Below, piece by piece: positions 1-8,280 of a stretch of DNA of 49,919 nucleotides. Under the pieces are notes generated by a model, which was not told where the DNA came from, did no database searches, and saw only the letters and a list, made by a program, of their open reading frames with translations. Each line of letters begins with the position of its first letter. Positions within the stretch are counted from its first letter, which is position 1. The stretch comes from Gammaproteobacteria bacterium (lineage in GTDB: Bacteria > Pseudomonadota > Gammaproteobacteria > Natronospirales > REEB76). The stretch spans positions 1 to 49,919 of the forward strand of contig JAGWOR010000017.1 in NCBI GenBank assembly GCA_028870845.1, in the 5' to 3' direction. Position numbers and translations under genes: made by a program.

Positions 1-396
1 GTCGAGTTGGGCGCGCTCGCTGTACAGTTCGAGCATCGCTGTTTCGGCCTGGTCCAGCGATTCATCGCCGCGCGGGTAATAGCAGCCGGAATATTTCATG
101 CGCTTGCCGAGACACTGCTGAAAAAATGCCGGTGGCAGTTCGTAATGTTGCGCGTTCGCAGCATCGACATGGATCGCCACTGGACTCTGGCGCAGCATCT
201 CGATGCGTGCCGCAAACTGTGACGCCTGTACAGCCGGACCGTTTGCCAGCTCTTCGCGCAGACGCTGGGCGCACATGCGGCGGATGCCGAGCCGCAACAG
301 ACGGTCTGGTATCAGTCCGCGTTCGGCCAGGCCGAGCAGACCGGGTGCGGCACGATCGCTGGCCAGTTCCCGGTTGTCCAGGGCAATACTGTTCAT
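1..396 (-). CDS. CFA-synthase-like SAM-dependent methyltransferase (5' part only)
   Basis: The first 132 codons of a class I SAM-dependent methyltransferase related to cyclopropane-fatty-acid synthases; the C-terminal part, including the SAM-binding motif, lies beyond the left edge. The visible part shows the family's N-terminal helical region and the conserved stretch YELPPAFF, then KRMKYSGCYYPRGDESLDQA, typical of the short CFA-like methyltransferases that accompany DUF1365/DUF1295 clusters. The ATG at 396 has an AAGGAG ribosome site about 8 nt upstream and begins 3 nt after the DUF1295 stop, so the gene is almost certainly the last visible member of the minus-strand lipid operon. It differs from the second CFA-like gene at 1742-3013, so the operon has two non-identical methyltransferases. 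The substrate is not deducible; an unsaturated phospholipid acyl chain is the family expectation. Confidence 0.85.
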   Translation of the reverse strand, partial: MNSIALDNRELASDRAAPGLLGLAERGLIPDRLLRLGIRRMCAQRLREELANGPAVQASQFAARIEMLRQSPVAIHVDAANAQHYELPPAFFQQCLGKRMKYSGCYYPRGDESLDQAETAMLELYSERAQLD

Positions 397-399
397 GAT

Positions 400-1191
400 T
401 CAGCTCCTTGTATCGGGTGAATGTTTTGGAAACCAGGGCAACAGCATCGGCGTGCTTTCCTGGTAGGCACGGTAATCGTCGCCGCGGGTGCGCAGTGCCT
501 GTGCCTCGGTGTACGGGATGCCGCTGATCCAGCGCAGAAACACATACATCACCACCGGTCCGGACCAAGCCAGCCACGCAATCGGCGAACCGATGGCCAG
601 ACACGCATAGGCAAACCAGTGCAGCCACTCGAAGAAATAATTCGGGTGCCGTGAATAACGCCACAGTCCGTCGCGGCAGGTGCGGCCACGGTTGGCGGGC
701 ACGGCGCGGAAGCGTGCAAGTTGCAGATCGGCGATGGATTCGCCGAGGACACTGCCCAGCCAGATCAGCGTGCCGGCGATCAGCCATGGAATATAAGTTG
801 CGGTATTGCGCGCCACCGCGAGAAACGGCAATGCGAACAGCACGATCAGCAGCGCCTGAAACTGAAAGAACAGAAAGAATTTCAACTGATTGTCCTGCCA
901 GTGTGCGCGCAGGTTCCGGTAGCGGCCGTCCTCCGCTTCGCCGCGGACCCGCTGCCAGAGGTGCAGTCCGAGACGCACACCCCACAGACCACCCAGCAGG
1001 CCGACTGCAAGGCGCGGCCACCCACTGCCGTCGGCAAACAATGCGAACAGCAGCGCACTGAAACCGAGCCCCGCGGCCCACAGTGCATCGACGATTCCTG
1101 CATTGCGGTGCCGGCTTTGCCACAGCCAGCCGAGGCTCATCATCACCACGGCAAACAACCACACTGCAAGTAACAACAGCCAGGGATTCAT
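400..1191 (-). CDS. DUF1295 membrane protein (steroid 5-alpha-reductase/ICMT-like fold)
   Basis: Integral membrane protein of 263 residues with six or more hydrophobic segments. Near the C-terminus it carries the family signature YSRHPNYFFEW followed by a short Trp-rich segment, as in the 3-oxo-5-alpha-steroid 4-dehydrogenase/isoprenylcysteine methyltransferase-like superfamily. The ATG at 1191 was chosen because it overlaps the DUF2878 stop as ATGA; the longer frame to 1299 would run back into DUF2878. Homologues are usually found in clusters with a CFA synthase, DUF1365 and an amine-oxidase-like FAD protein. A NAD(P)H-dependent reduction of a lipid double bond is plausible from the fold, but the actual reaction is unknown. 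Confidence 0.9.
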   Translation of the reverse strand: MNPWLLLLAVWLFAVVMMSLGWLWQSRHRNAGIVDALWAAGLGFSALLFALFADGSGWPRLAVGLLGGLWGVRLGLHLWQRVRGEAEDGRYRNLRAHWQDNQLKFFLFFQFQALLIVLFALPFLAVARNTATYIPWLIAGTLIWLGSVLGESIADLQLARFRAVPANRGRTCRDGLWRYSRHPNYFFEWLHWFAYACLAIGSPIAWLAWSGPVVMYVFLRWISGIPYTEAQALRTRGDDYRAYQESTPMLLPWFPKHSPDTRS

Positions 1192-1742
1192 GACAGCGGA
1201 CCTCGCAATTGAATGAAGTCGGCAGCGGGGGTTCGCGACCAGTACCCGGCCAGCCATGCGAGCAGCGGTGTCACCAGTCCCCAACCGACCGCGAGCCACA
1301 ACAGGTCAAGCCATAAAGGATGTGCAAAAGTCACCACCTGCCAGCCGCGTGCGGCGCCCAGGTAAGCCAGTGGTCCGCCGATGGCACCGAGCAGGCTTGC
1401 GATGGGTAATCGGGTTTGCAGATAGCGCAAGGATTGGGTGAAGGTCAGCGCAAAGCTCACCCACAGTGCGAGGATCCAGAGCGGCGGCAACATGCCAAGT
1501 GGCGACATCGCCTCATAACGCAGCAATCCGGTATTCAGTAACGCACCATCCAGCATGCAACCCGCGACGAGCGCAGTGCAGATCAGCAGCAGATCGGCGT
1601 GGCGTTGCCGCGAGACGCTCAACTGCCAGAGTACATAGACCGACATGGCCGATATTCCCGGCCATGCGAGACCGTGTCCGGCACCGATCACGGCAACGAA
1701 CCACACGCACTGGTACCCGATCAGACTGATCCAGAATTTCAT
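1188..1742 (-). CDS. DUF2878 integral membrane protein
   Basis: A 184-residue, strongly hydrophobic protein with about six transmembrane helices, matching the DUF2878 family in length and pattern (N-terminal MKFWISLIGYQCVWF, a central GCMLDGALLNTG segment, a late PLLAWLAGYW helix). Its start overlaps the CFA-like gene stop and its stop overlaps the DUF1295 start, each as ATGA, which suggests translational coupling. DUF2878 proteins co-occur with DUF1365, DUF1295 and CFA-like enzymes in stress-induced lipid clusters. No catalytic motif can be assigned from the sequence; it could be a membrane scaffold or transporter for the modified lipid. Confidence 0.88.
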   Translation of the reverse strand: MKFWISLIGYQCVWFVAVIGAGHGLAWPGISAMSVYVLWQLSVSRQRHADLLLICTALVAGCMLDGALLNTGLLRYEAMSPLGMLPPLWILALWVSFALTFTQSLRYLQTRLPIASLLGAIGGPLAYLGAARGWQVVTFAHPLWLDLLWLAVGWGLVTPLLAWLAGYWSRTPAADFIQLRGPLS

Positions 1743-3013
1743 CAGTGGAACTCCGCGAGTGGTACCGGACGGCGGTTGCCGGGTTTGGCGAGCAACAGGT
1801 GCGAAACACCGATCGAGCGTTCACGGAAACCGCCTTCGCAATAGGCCAGATAAAACTCCCACATGCGGATGAAGCGCTCGTCGAAACCTTGCGCGCGTAC
1901 CTGCGGCAGATGCGCGAGGAAACGTTCACGCCAGGCGCGCAGGGTCAGTGCATAGGAGTGACCGAAATCTTCCAGGTGTGTCAGGGCGAGATCACTGGCG
2001 CGGGTCTTGGCGGCGAGCAGGGCGTTGATTGAGGGAATAAAGCTGCCCGGGAACACGTACCGCTTGATGAAATCCACCGCATGCAGTGCCTGCTGGTAAC
2101 GGTGATCCTCGATGGTGATGGCCTGCACCAGACCGAGGCCCTCAGGTTTCAGCAGATTGCCGAGTTGTCCGAAATAGGTATCCAGATAGGCAGCACCGAT
2201 GGCTTCAACCATCTCGATGGATACCAGCTTGTCGTATTGCCCACATAGATCACGATAGTCTTCCAGCAGCAGTGTCACCTTGTCAGTCAGGCCGGCCGCG
2301 GCGACGCGTTCACTTGCCAGCCGGTGCTGTTCGCGTGAAATCGTGGTGGTGGTGACACGGCAACCGTAATGCTGTGCGGCATACACGGCGAAACCGCCCC
2401 AGCCGGTACCGATCTCGATCACGTGATCGGACGGCTTCAGATCCAGCTTGCGGCAGATGCGTTCGAGCTTGCGGGTGGAGGCGGTCTCCAGCGTGTCGGT
2501 TTCACTGTTCCAGATCGCGGAGGAATACATCAGGTCCGGCGACAGGAACAGCTTGAAGAATTCGTTGCCGAGATCATAGTGTGCCGCGATGTTGCGGCGA
2601 CTGCCGTCACGGGTGTTGCGGCGCAGCGCATGCCAGGCACGCATCGCCATGCCGCCGAGCCTCGCCAGCCCGGTTTCCATGCCGTCGAGCAGCTCACGGT
2701 TGCGCACCAGCAGTTGCACCAGTCCGACCAGGTTATCGCACGCCCACAGGCCATCCATGTAGGCTTCGCCGGCGCCAACACTGCCATACGCGGCGAGCGC
2801 GCGGTAGAACGCCGGGTCGAATACCCGCACGTGAACGTGCAGGTCGGTGGCATCTGCGGCATCGCCGAATTCGATGCGCCCGCAGGCATCGTCGAGTATC
2901 AGACAACCGTGATGTATCGGTGCGAGCTGCGCGAGCAGACGCTGACGCAGAAAGCGATCGAAGCTGCCGAAACCGGTCATGCCGATTTGTGCGGTGTTGG
3001 CGATATCGTTCAT
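1742..3013 (-). CDS. CFA-synthase-like lipid methyltransferase with altered bicarbonate site
   Basis: Protein of 423 residues with the full cyclopropane-fatty-acid synthase architecture: N-terminal domain to about residue 140, then a Rossmann methyltransferase domain with SAM motif VIEIGTGWGGFA (198-209). Family residues kept are Glu in SIEMVEAIG (about 265-273), the Tyr in DFGHSYALTL (about 350-359) and Cys392 in YLAYCEGGF. Aligned from memory to E. coli Cfa, two bicarbonate-site residues differ: Cys139 becomes Ser165 (MYSSAIW) and His266 becomes Gln297 (LVQAITIED). That hints at simple methylation of an unsaturated chain rather than cyclopropane formation, as proposed for UfaM-type enzymes of furan-fatty-acid synthesis; this is inference. 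It acts on membrane phospholipids at the cytoplasmic face. The gene overlaps both neighbours by ATGA. Confidence 0.92.
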   Translation of the reverse strand: MNDIANTAQIGMTGFGSFDRFLRQRLLAQLAPIHHGCLILDDACGRIEFGDAADATDLHVHVRVFDPAFYRALAAYGSVGAGEAYMDGLWACDNLVGLVQLLVRNRELLDGMETGLARLGGMAMRAWHALRRNTRDGSRRNIAAHYDLGNEFFKLFLSPDLMYSSAIWNSETDTLETASTRKLERICRKLDLKPSDHVIEIGTGWGGFAVYAAQHYGCRVTTTTISREQHRLASERVAAAGLTDKVTLLLEDYRDLCGQYDKLVSIEMVEAIGAAYLDTYFGQLGNLLKPEGLGLVQAITIEDHRYQQALHAVDFIKRYVFPGSFIPSINALLAAKTRASDLALTHLEDFGHSYALTLRAWRERFLAHLPQVRAQGFDERFIRMWEFYLAYCEGGFRERSIGVSHLLLAKPGNRRPVPLAEFH

Positions 3014-3822
3014 GTGGAACCTCTGCGCAATGCGTTTTTACTCAAGGTAGGGTGGTCATAAACCGGATTGCGTTTCAGCCAGAGGCGCAGCGCCTGCCAA
3101 TGGATCACGCCGACGATCTGCACAGTCATCAGCGGATAGCGCCACAGCACACGCGCAAGCGAAGCACCGTTCAGGGGGCGGCGTTGCAGGGTTAGCATGG
3201 CGTCGAATTCGCGGCGGCCTTCGCGCAATACATCCATGTGGACATTCAGATCGGAACCTGGCGCAGTGAATTGCCAGCCGTATTCGCGATCCATCGGCAT
3301 GAACGGCGAGACGTGGAAGGTCTTGGCAAAGTTCCAGTGCAGGGCGCGGCCCTGCAACTGCGCAGTGGCTTTCGGCAACACATACGCATGACGTTCGCGC
3401 CACGGCATGTTGGTGATTTCAGCGAGGATGCAGTCCAGGGTGATGCCGTCTTCGGCGAAGCAGTAATAGAAACTGACGGGATTGAATACGTAACCGAAGT
3501 AGCGCAGATGGGTCAGCAGGCGGATCGGACCGGCCGGACGTTTGCCGGTGGCTTGTGCAACACGTTGGCGTACGGCGTCTGCCAACGTCAGTTCGGCCGG
3601 ACCGAGGTAATCGGCACGCCGGAATTGCGCAAGGTTGCGCTGCTCAACCGACCACAGCCAGCGACGTTCGAATACCTGATCGAGTTCATCGAGATCGAGG
3701 TACAGCTGGGCGACCCGGTAACTGAATTCATGCGCATGCGGCGCGTACCGGCGATGCCGGACGAGCCCTTCGTAGACGGCGCTCGCGAAAGTGTTGGTCT
3801 GGGTCGTGACGCCGGTCGTCAT
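3010..3822 (-). CDS. DUF1365 protein
   Basis: A 270-residue soluble protein of the DUF1365 family. The N-terminal AVYEGLVRHRRYAPHAHEF is typical, as are FGYVFNPVSFYYCF in the middle and the acidic/aromatic segment around HVSPFMPMDREYGWQF. The start at 3822 overlaps the FAD-oxidoreductase stop (ATGA), and the stop overlaps the CFA-like start (ATGA). DUF1365 genes almost always sit beside an amine-oxidase-like FAD protein and a CFA-like methyltransferase. In alphaproteobacteria genes of this cluster are induced by singlet oxygen and take part in methylated and furan fatty-acid formation. Which step DUF1365 catalyses cannot be read from the sequence. Confidence 0.92.
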   Translation of the reverse strand: MTTGVTTQTNTFASAVYEGLVRHRRYAPHAHEFSYRVAQLYLDLDELDQVFERRWLWSVEQRNLAQFRRADYLGPAELTLADAVRQRVAQATGKRPAGPIRLLTHLRYFGYVFNPVSFYYCFAEDGITLDCILAEITNMPWRERHAYVLPKATAQLQGRALHWNFAKTFHVSPFMPMDREYGWQFTAPGSDLNVHMDVLREGRREFDAMLTLQRRPLNGASLARVLWRYPLMTVQIVGVIHWQALRLWLKRNPVYDHPTLSKNALRRGST

Positions 3823-5120
3823 GCGGCGAGCTCCCGGGTTTGCGAATCGTCGGTCACAGACGGCACCAACGGTTGATCGGGCCAGTACACCCCCAGTCCG
3901 GCGGCAACCTCGACAGCACTGCGCATGCCGTCTTCATGGAATCCCCAGCCCCAGTACGCGCCGGCGAACCAGGTGCGATTGCGGCCCTGGATTTCTGCTT
4001 TGCGGGTCTGCGCGGCGACCGACGCCTGCGTGTAGACCGGGTGGTGATAACGCATGCGCTTCAGGACCTTGTCCGGATCGATTGCATGGGTGCGATTGAG
4101 CGTGACGATGAATGGCTCGGGCGAGACCACGTTCTGCAGCAGGTTCATGCAGTAGCTGACGGTGCAGTTCTCGGCCGGATCGCGTGGCAGCCAGGCATTC
4201 CACGCGGCCCAGGCTTTGCGCCGTACCGGCAGCACACGGGCATCGGTGTGCAGGACCACATCGTTGTCCTGGTAGGGGATCGCACCGAGGATTGCGCGTT
4301 CGCGCTGGTTGGCATCGGCGAGCAGGCGCAATGCCTGATCGCTGTGAGAGGCGATCACGACCTGATCGAAGCGCTCGCTGCCTGCGCCGGATTCGATCAG
4401 CACGCCGTTATCCTCACGACTGATGGCATACACCGGACAACTCAGCCGTTCATGGACATTCCAGTGCGCACGCATCGCAGCGATGTAACTCGACGATCCG
4501 CCGCGTACCACCCGCCATTCGGGCCGCCCGCTGATCTGCAGCATGTGATGATTGGCCATGAACTGCACCAGATAGCGTACCGGGAAGTCGAGGATCTGTG
4601 CCGGTGGGGACGACCACAGCGCCGATGCCATCGGTACCAGGTGTTCGTCGCGGAACGCGGCGCCATAGCCGTTGGCGGTCAGGTAATCGCCGAGCGTGAC
4701 GGCGTTTTCCGTTTGCGACAGCAGCGCGGGCGCTTCGCGGTAGAAGCGCAGCAGGTCGCGCACCATGCCGATGAAGCGCGGTGACAGCAGGTTACGGCGC
4801 TGACAGAACAGGGTGTCGAGCGTGGTGGCGTTGTATTCCAGTCCCGTTGCCTGGTTGTGCACCGAGAAACTCATGCTGGTCGCCTGCGAGGCAACGCCGA
4901 GTGCATCGAACAGGCGGGTCAGCAGCGGATAATGTTGCGGGTTGTGGACGATGAAGCCGCTGTCGATGCGGTAGTGACGGCCCTGCAATTCGATGTCGTG
5001 GGTATGGGTGTGCCCGCCGAAATAATCGTTGGCTTCGAACAGGGTGACGTCATGCGCGCGTGACAGGAGCCACGCCGACGCGAGTCCAGAAATACCCGAA
5101 CCAACCACCGCGATACGCAT
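3819..5120 (-). CDS. FAD-dependent amine-oxidase-like oxidoreductase
   Basis: Protein of 433 residues with an N-terminal dinucleotide-binding fold, VVGSGISGLASAW (residues 5-17), followed by the ribose-binding acid in TLFEANDYFGGHTHT. The C-terminal FAD motif is present (RTWFAGAYWGWGFHEDGMRS). It belongs to the NAD/FAD-binding flavin-amine-oxidoreductase family that pairs with DUF1365 and CFA-like methyltransferases, related to the desaturase-type flavoproteins of furan-fatty-acid clusters. The likely role is oxidation or desaturation of a methylated acyl chain; this is inferred from context. It lies 3 nt after the desaturase stop and overlaps the DUF1365 start, so it belongs to the same transcript. 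A start at 5120 places the GxGxxG motif at the usual distance from the N-terminus. Confidence 0.92.
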   Translation of the reverse strand: MRIAVVGSGISGLASAWLLSRAHDVTLFEANDYFGGHTHTHDIELQGRHYRIDSGFIVHNPQHYPLLTRLFDALGVASQATSMSFSVHNQATGLEYNATTLDTLFCQRRNLLSPRFIGMVRDLLRFYREAPALLSQTENAVTLGDYLTANGYGAAFRDEHLVPMASALWSSPPAQILDFPVRYLVQFMANHHMLQISGRPEWRVVRGGSSSYIAAMRAHWNVHERLSCPVYAISREDNGVLIESGAGSERFDQVVIASHSDQALRLLADANQRERAILGAIPYQDNDVVLHTDARVLPVRRKAWAAWNAWLPRDPAENCTVSYCMNLLQNVVSPEPFIVTLNRTHAIDPDKVLKRMRYHHPVYTQASVAAQTRKAEIQGRNRTWFAGAYWGWGFHEDGMRSAVEVAAGLGVYWPDQPLVPSVTDDSQTRELAA

Positions 5121-5123
5121 GGT

Positions 5124-6074
5124 TTATTTCCGGGCCTTGCTGGCGACCCAGGCCGGAACAGGTCTGAGATCGTGGACCAGACCGAGCATCGCCATCAGCT
5201 TGAGTCCGTACCAGGTGAGGTCGATTTCCCACCAGCGAAATCCCTGACGCGCGGAACCCGGAAAGAAGTGATGGTTGTTGTGCCAGCCTTCGCCGAAGGT
5301 CAGCAATGCCAGCAGAGCGTTGTTGCGGCTGTCATCACTGGTTGCGAAGCGGCGGCTGCCGAAGCGGTGCGCCAGCGAATTGATGGTGACGGTGGCGTGA
5401 AACAGCACCACTGTGGAAACGAAGAATCCCCACACCAGCAGTTGCCCGCCGCTGGTACCCAGTTGCGGTGCGAGGTGCGCCAGTAGCACACCGAGTCCGT
5501 ACAACGCGGTGGCGAGCAAAACCGGTACCAGCGTGTCGTAGCGGTCCAGCCAGCGCAGTTCAGAATACTTTGCAAGATCGGGGATGCGTTCCCATTCCGT
5601 GCGGAACGCGCGCGGGGTCAGGAACCAGCCGGCATGGCTCCAGATGAAACCGTAGATCGTCGGTGAATGCGGATCGAGTTCGGTGTCGGCATGACGGTGG
5701 TGATTGCGGTGATGCGCCGCCCACCACAACGGCCCGCGCTGGGTGGAGGCGGCGCCGATAACGGCGAAAATGAATTGCACAACGCGCGAGGTGCGGAAAC
5801 TGCGATGCGCAAAATAGCGGTGGTAAAACGCCGTAATGGCAAACATGCGTACCGCGTACAGCAGGGCCGCGATCAGCAGTGCGGTGCCGGAAACGCCGAC
5901 CCAGAACACCGCGAGGCAGGCCAGGTGCATGCCGATAAACGGCGCCGCGCGCAGCCAGTCGATCCGCCCGGCCCTGCGCGGGTCATCGTCGAGCCGCACG
6001 CCACTGTCCACCCAGCCGCGAATTTGCCGCAGCATCCGGGGCAGTGGGGTCGGAAGAGTTGTCGTGCGTGCCAT
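5124..6074 (-). CDS. Membrane acyl-CoA/acyl-lipid desaturase
   Basis: A 316-residue di-iron membrane desaturase of the stearoyl-CoA (delta-9) family. All three histidine boxes are visible: HRYFAH, HHRNHH and HNNHHFFPG, with hydrophobic spans between them. It would introduce a cis double bond into saturated acyl chains using O2 and an electron donor not encoded here. The start at 6074 was preferred over one at 6167 because it has an AGGCGG ribosome site and the upstream extension is not desaturase-like. It is the first gene of the lipid operon after the sigma/anti-sigma pair and could supply the unsaturated chains that the downstream methyltransferases need. Confidence 0.93.
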   Translation of the reverse strand: MARTTTLPTPLPRMLRQIRGWVDSGVRLDDDPRRAGRIDWLRAAPFIGMHLACLAVFWVGVSGTALLIAALLYAVRMFAITAFYHRYFAHRSFRTSRVVQFIFAVIGAASTQRGPLWWAAHHRNHHRHADTELDPHSPTIYGFIWSHAGWFLTPRAFRTEWERIPDLAKYSELRWLDRYDTLVPVLLATALYGLGVLLAHLAPQLGTSGGQLLVWGFFVSTVVLFHATVTINSLAHRFGSRRFATSDDSRNNALLALLTFGEGWHNNHHFFPGSARQGFRWWEIDLTWYGLKLMAMLGLVHDLRPVPAWVASKARK

Positions 6075-6172
6075 GCCGTTCCGCCTGTCTGGGTGTCGCG
6101 GATAGATACGGCGCAGGCAGCGGCTTGGATGCAGGATGCTGTTCAGGAAACCGAAACCACCGGACACGGGTA

Positions 6173-6208
6173 CGGAGCCCCCACCGGCAGCTGCCGGTGG
6201 GGGCTCCG
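6173..6208. terminator. 36-nt perfect palindrome between rskA-like gene and lipid operon
   Basis: An uninterrupted inverted repeat with 18-nt arms (right arm begins CTGCCGGTGGGGGCTCC) and no loop beyond the symmetry centre. It lies 15 nt past the anti-sigma factor stop and upstream of the desaturase start on the minus strand. It should fold into a very stable GC-rich hairpin. There is no T-run on either side, so it is not a classical intrinsic terminator. It could be a partial terminator or attenuator, an mRNA-stability hairpin, or a protein-binding palindrome. Confidence 0.6.
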
Positions 6209-6222
6209 CTCAGGACCGGAAT

Positions 6223-6945
6223 TCAGGAGTTGATGATCGAGCCGGTGTAGACGACAGGCCCGGTCGGCTGGCCGGTCGGCGAACCGCCCTTGGGCTCGAC
6301 GGTGATCGCGAGCCCTTTGGCCCTGGTGAGGGCGGCAAGCAATTCCGGGGTCAGGGTTTCGTTGGCCTTGCCAGTGCTGTTCATCAGACCCAGCGAGACC
6401 GGTTTGCCGGCCTTGGGCAACATCCAGAGCTCATACGACTTGCCGGCTGGCGGGGTGTTGTCGGCCAGCGCGTCCATGTCGACGCGGCGATTCTTCGGAT
6501 TGACGGTAATCAGCCAGCGCGGCTGTCCCTGAGGCGCCGACATGACAGCCAGGTAGGCGGCCGGCGCAGCCGGAACCTGTTGCGGTGCCTGGGTGACCAG
6601 ACTGCGGCCAACCATAATGCCAACTACCAGCACAGCGGCGGCTGCAGCGAGCGCGGCTCCGCTCCACAGGGCATTCCATGAACGTCCGAACCAGGTTCCG
6701 TGTTCGGCGCGCGCTTCTGCGCGCAGTCGCGCCTGCAGTTTGCGCCACACCGAGGCAGGCGGCGCCAGCGGCTTGAGCACCAGGGTCCAGGCTGCAAATT
6801 TTTCTTCCCACGCCACCACTTCGGCGCGCAGCCGCGCATCTTCGACGGCCAGGCGTTCAAATCGCTCGCGTACGCGTGTCTTCAACAGGCCCAGCACGTA
6901 TTTGCCGGCAAGCAGAATCCGCAAATTTTGGCTGTCGTATTTCAT
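6223..6945 (-). CDS. RskA-type anti-sigma factor
   Basis: Protein of 240 residues with the RskA layout: an N-terminal cytoplasmic anti-sigma segment (LLAGKYVLGLLKTRVRERFE, then an acidic EEKFAAW region), one transmembrane helix at about residues 100-120 (alanine/valine-rich), and a C-terminal extracytoplasmic domain ending in the family-typical GGSPTGQPTGPVVYTG. It would hold the neighbouring ECF sigma factor at the membrane until an envelope signal triggers its proteolysis. The ATG at 6945 overlaps the sigma factor stop as ATGA; the longer frame upstream lies inside the sigma gene. Unlike ChrR it has no zinc cupin, which matters because the downstream lipid genes are ChrR-controlled in other bacteria. 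Confidence 0.92.
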   Translation of the reverse strand: MKYDSQNLRILLAGKYVLGLLKTRVRERFERLAVEDARLRAEVVAWEEKFAAWTLVLKPLAPPASVWRKLQARLRAEARAEHGTWFGRSWNALWSGAALAAAAAVLVVGIMVGRSLVTQAPQQVPAAPAAYLAVMSAPQGQPRWLITVNPKNRRVDMDALADNTPPAGKSYELWMLPKAGKPVSLGLMNSTGKANETLTPELLAALTRAKGLAITVEPKGGSPTGQPTGPVVYTGSIINS

Positions 6946-7529
6946 ATCGCTTCCAGGCACTGCTTGAGGCCCTGCAACCCGCGACGCACCCAGCTCTTGA
7001 TGGTGCCGAGCGGTGCTTTCAGAGCGCCGGCTATTTCCTCGTGCGAACAACCGTCGAAATATGCGAGCTTGAGGCTGTTGCGCTGCCCTTCATTCAATTC
7101 ATCGAGACAGTGCTTGAGCGCCCGTGCCTCGGCATGGCTGATCAGATCGCCGGAGGCGGAATCGTCCGCCAGGCTGTTCAGCAGATTGTCTTCGTCTTCG
7201 TCATCCGAGGGATCAAGGTGCACTTCGCGACGTTCGCGGCGCAGCATGTCGAGCGCCCGGTAACGGCAGATCGAGACCAGCCAGGTCATCGGTGTGCCTT
7301 TCTCGGCCGTATAGCTCGAGGCGTTGCGCCAGATGTTGATGAAAGCGTCTTGCAAGGTTTCCTCCGCCAGGTCCCGTCGTTTCAATATACGTACCAGGAC
7401 CGCAAATAGTTGCGGGGAAGTCAGTTTGTAGAGTTGCTGGAACGCCGCCTGGCGTCCCTTGGCGCAGCCGTGGAGCAGGTCCACCAGCTGATGTTGTCTG
7501 TCCTGTTGGGCTTCGGCGGCTGAAGGCAT
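6942..7529 (-). CDS. ECF RNA polymerase sigma factor, SigK-like
   Basis: A 195-residue ECF sigma-70 factor. Region 2 is visible as LAEETLQDAFINIWRNASSY, followed by MTWLVSICRYRALDMLRRE; after an acidic linker (DPSDDEDEDN), region 4 shows GCSHEEIAGALKAPLGTIKS with its helix-turn-helix. The pairing with an RskA-type anti-sigma in a coupled ATGA overlap is the standard SigK/RskA arrangement. The lipid operon directly downstream on the same strand is the obvious candidate target, together with autoregulation; the promoter it recognises is not proven here. The start at 7529 has a GAGAAG-like ribosome site. Seventy-three noncoding bases separate it from nth upstream. Confidence 0.95.
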   Translation of the reverse strand: MPSAAEAQQDRQHQLVDLLHGCAKGRQAAFQQLYKLTSPQLFAVLVRILKRRDLAEETLQDAFINIWRNASSYTAEKGTPMTWLVSICRYRALDMLRRERREVHLDPSDDEDEDNLLNSLADDSASGDLISHAEARALKHCLDELNEGQRNSLKLAYFDGCSHEEIAGALKAPLGTIKSWVRRGLQGLKQCLEAI

Positions 7530-7602
7530 GGATTCTTCTCGTTGGCCTTTGAGTCTGGCTGGGCATTACGGTACACGCTCAACGGCCCAATTGTCACCAC
7601 GT

Positions 7603-8280
7603 TCAGCGCGTGCGTGTCTTGCCGGCTTTTGTTTCCTTTGCGGTGGGGGCAGGAGTCTTGGGGCGGTATTCACACAGGTCGGCAATGACACAGCGCCAGC
7701 ATTCCGGCTTGCGGGCCTTGCACACGTAACGGCCGTGCAGGATCAGCCAGTGATGGGCGTCCTGCTGGTATTTGCCAGGCGTGAACTTCAGCAGCCGGTC
7801 TTCCACCGCACGCACGTTCTTCCCTGGCGCGAGACCGGTGCGGTTGGCCACTCGGAATATATGGGTGTCCACGGCGATGGTGGGTTCACCAAAAGCGGTG
7901 TTGAGGATCACATTGGCGGTCTTGCGGCCCACGCCGGGTAGTGCCTCCAGTTCCGTGCGCTCTCGCGGCACTTGGCCCTGATGCCTTGTCAGCAGGATCT
8001 TCGCCGCGGCAATGATGTTTTTTGCCTTGGTATTGTAAAGACCGATGGTGCGGATGTAGGGCTTCAATCCGGCCTCGCCCAGGGCCAGCATGGCAGTGGG
8101 CGTGTTGGCTACCGGAAACAAGTGCGCCGTGGCCTTGTTCACGCTCACGTCCGTTGCCTGGGCCGACAGTACCACAGAAACCAGCAGTTCATAGGGTGTG
8201 CGGTATGCCAGCTCCGTGGTGGGTTTCGGGTTGGCGCGCTTCAGGCGCGCGAAGATGGCGGCGCGCTTTTCAGGATTCAT
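7603..8280 (-). CDS. nth: Endonuclease III
   Basis: A 225-residue bifunctional DNA glycosylase/AP lyase for oxidised pyrimidines. The helix-hairpin-helix [13 protein letters not shown] carries the catalytic Lys; the catalytic Asp is in [11 protein letters not shown]; and the C-terminal 4Fe-4S ligands show the standard C-X6-C-X2-C-X5-C spacing ([17 protein letters not shown]). A basic tail follows. The ATG at 8280 overlaps the end of rnfB by 11 bp; the longer frame upstream lies inside rnfB. The rnfB-nth order is common in proteobacteria and has been taken to suggest redox supply to the cluster, which is inference. Confidence 0.97.
   Translation of the reverse strand: MNPEKRAAIFARLKRANPKPTTELAYRTPYELLVSVVLSAQATDVSVNKATAHLFPVANTPTAMLALGEAGLKPYIRTIGLYNTKAKNIIAAAKILLTRHQGQVPRERTELEALPGVGRKTANVILNTAFGEPTIAVDTHIFRVANRTGLAPGKNVRAVEDRLLKFTPGKYQQDAHHWLILHGRYVCKARKPECWRCVIADLCEYRPKTPAPTAKETKAGKTRTR

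Noticed and set aside
62-1162. 366-codon minus-strand frame over the DUF1295 gene
   Set aside because: Different frame from the clear DUF1295 and methyltransferase genes, with an Arg/Ala/Cys-rich non-protein-like composition.
6141-7605. Shared TGAAC motifs (minus strand, 6141-6145 and 7601-7605) as possible ECF sigma promoters
   Set aside because: TGAAC occurs upstream of both the desaturase and the sigma gene, but spacing to any common -10 element differs by 2-3 nt, so no consistent promoter could be defined.
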